6,145 nt of DNA from NCBI GenBank assembly GCA_946621895.1, contig CAMOOZ010000008.1, positions 1 through 6,145 of the forward strand, given 5' to 3'. The notes under the pieces are model-generated. The model had not been told where the DNA came from. It worked only from the letters and a program-made list of their open reading frames with translations, and did not search any database. Below, one piece after another: positions 5,111-6,145 of this stretch. Within the stretch, counting starts at the first letter, position 1. Each line of letters begins with the position of its first letter. The DNA comes from an uncultured Lachnospiraceae bacterium (GTDB lineage: Bacteria > Bacillota_A > Clostridia > Lachnospirales > Lachnospiraceae). The translations under genes were made by a program, and so were the position numbers.

Positions 5111-6145
5111 ATGGAACAGAAAATACGCAATACATTCTTTTCTCATGAACTGAAAAGCGGCCTGGTGACCATTTTGCTTCTGCTGGCTGTGGTGGCGCTT
5201 TCCTCATTTGTGACCTGGCAGCTCTTTAATCTGACTGAGCGCAGGTGCTATGAGGATCTGGCCTCCATTACCAATGACGCGATCGAGGCACTGGACACGA
5301 ATATCCGCTCCGAACGCATGACCCTGCGGGTGCTCGGCGGGCTGATCGCGGAGGAGGAGACGCTGGAAAGCATTTCCGTGAGCCGCTTCCTGACCGTTTA
5401 CGATGTAAACAGTGAGGTGGCCTCCGCCGGCATCCTCCTGCCGGATAATTCCTGTCTGACCTCCTCGGGCCGCGATCCCAATGTTTCCGATATCATGACC
5501 TTCAGCAAAGCGCTGGAGGCAGGGGAGCATATCTCGGGGCTTCAGCAGTCCGTCAGGACCCGCAGCCTCCCGGTGATCCGCAGCTTTGAGCCCGTCCGGC
5601 ACCGCGGCATGACGCTGGGCGTATTATACAGTGAATTAAACCCCTCAAAAATAGCGGAGCTCTGGCTCCCCTCCGCGTATAACGGCAAGGCCTCGATCTA
5701 TGTGGTGGACAGGCGGGACGGCAGCATCCTGGTGAACACGGCGCGGGACGGACTGGAAAACATTTCCGGGCTGGATATCCGGGAGCTGAAAAGCGGCTTT
5801 ACCGAGGCTGAGCTGAGAAACGGCATCCTTGCGGGAAAAAGAGCCTATACCGCCTTTATGCTTCCCGGGGACACGGAATACCGCTACGCCTGTTATATGC
5901 CCCTGGACTCCGCGGACTGGGAGCTGATGGTGGTGGTGCCCGGGGAATATGTTTTTGCTCCCCTTCTGCAGAGTGAAAGCCATATGTTCACGCTGCTGGG
6001 GGTGGAGGCGCTCCTCTTTATCCTGTATTTCTTCTGGCTGCTCTATCAGACCCGCAAATCGATCCGGGAAACGGAGCGCATCGCGAATATTGATATCCTG
6101 CCCGGGCTCCCCAACCGCAACCGCTATGAGGCCGTCCTGCAGCAC
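5111..6145 (+). CDS. Membrane sensor with double Cache domain and GGDEF domain (3' end cut by right window edge)
   Basis: 345 codons are visible without a stop. Residues 17-39 form a first membrane helix (GLVTILLLLAVVALSSFV), and 292-312 a second (MFTLLGVEALLFILYFFWLLY). The roughly 250 residues between them should lie outside the membrane and look like a double Cache sensor: a distal part around VASAGILLPDNSCLTSS (103-119) through RHRGMTLGVLYSEL (163-176), and a proximal part from ASIYVVDRRDGSILVN (194-209) to DSADWELMVVVPGEYVF (266-282). A short linker (RKSIRETERIAN) leads to DILPGLPNRNRY (328-339), which matches the DxLTGLxNR opening of GGDEF domains except for Pro at 331 in place of Thr. 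The GG(D/E)EF active site, and any EAL domain after it, lie beyond the window, so cyclase activity is unproven. The likely role is making cyclic di-GMP in response to a small extracellular ligand. Start chosen at the only ATG near the promoter; the GGTGA 4 bases upstream is a modest ribosome binding site. Transcribed away from suf. Confidence 0.88.
   Translation, partial: MEQKIRNTFFSHELKSGLVTILLLLAVVALSSFVTWQLFNLTERRCYEDLASITNDAIEALDTNIRSERMTLRVLGGLIAEEETLESISVSRFLTVYDVNSEVASAGILLPDNSCLTSSGRDPNVSDIMTFSKALEAGEHISGLQQSVRTRSLPVIRSFEPVRHRGMTLGVLYSELNPSKIAELWLPSAYNGKASIYVVDRRDGSILVNTARDGLENISGLDIRELKSGFTEAELRNGILAGKRAYTAFMLPGDTEYRYACYMPLDSADWELMVVVPGEYVFAPLLQSESHMFTLLGVEALLFILYFFWLLYQTRKSIRETERIANIDILPGLPNRNRYEAVLQH

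Noticed and set aside
4869..5207. Minus-strand open frame of 112 codons crossing the divergent promoter region
   Set aside because: It would run through both promoters and into sufC in another frame, has no family features, and is explained by lack of stops in GC-rich DNA.
5204..6145. Long minus-strand open frames (5204-5602 and 5645-6145) opposite the Cache/GGDEF gene
   Set aside because: Their translations show no recognisable motif, while the plus strand gives two membrane helices, a Cache region, a GGDEF start motif and a strong promoter. They are antisense shadows of GC-rich coding DNA.

Overview
The window looks like a chromosomal segment of a moderately GC-rich member of the Bacillota, most likely class Clostridia and plausibly Lachnospiraceae. 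The pointers are a SUF iron-sulfur cluster operon with a SufU scaffold/transferase instead of SufE, a SufS of the Bacillus type (RAGHHCAQ active-site loop), strong GGAGG-type ribosome binding sites, and a double-Cache/GGDEF receptor of a kind common in that group. The taxonomic call is inference from gene content and protein style; there is no rRNA or other phylogenetic marker here.

Layout. Everything from about 4945 down to the left edge is on the minus strand and reads, in transcription order, sufC (4945-4205), sufB (4215-2794), sufD (2797-1955), sufS (1916-693), sufU (619-197), and then a small gene for an FMN-binding-domain protein that starts at 162 and runs off the left edge. sufC/sufB and sufB/sufD overlap by 11 and 4 bases, the later gaps are 38, 73 and 34 bases, and no terminator is visible between them, so all six may share one transcript. 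A near-consensus promoter (TTGTAA, 17 bp, TATAAT) sits just upstream of sufC. On the plus strand, a diverging gene starts at 5111 and is cut by the right edge at 6145. It encodes a membrane-anchored sensor with an extracytoplasmic double Cache region and the beginning of a GGDEF (diguanylate cyclase) domain, and has its own promoter (TTGAAA, 17 bp, TATAAT).

How the genes work together. SufS takes sulfur from cysteine as a persulfide, SufU accepts it through its zinc site and passes it on, and SufB, SufC and SufD form the ATP-driven scaffold that builds Fe-S clusters. All the catalytic or ligand residues I could check (SufS K224 and C364; SufU C36, D38, C61, C124; SufC Walker A/B, signature and H-loop; SufB C383; SufD H219) are present, so the system looks intact. 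The FMN-binding protein may be a redox partner or just a neighbour. The GGDEF sensor is not a known part of Fe-S biogenesis.

The least explained part is the 165-bp divergent control region (4946-5110). It holds two strong back-to-back promoters, a perfect 10-bp inverted repeat whose arms touch one promoter each, a 13-bp palindrome in the sufC leader, and several copies of a TCCCCGR motif. No regulator gene lies in the window. No RNA gene, CRISPR array, insertion sequence or gene-free stretch longer than 300 bases was seen.
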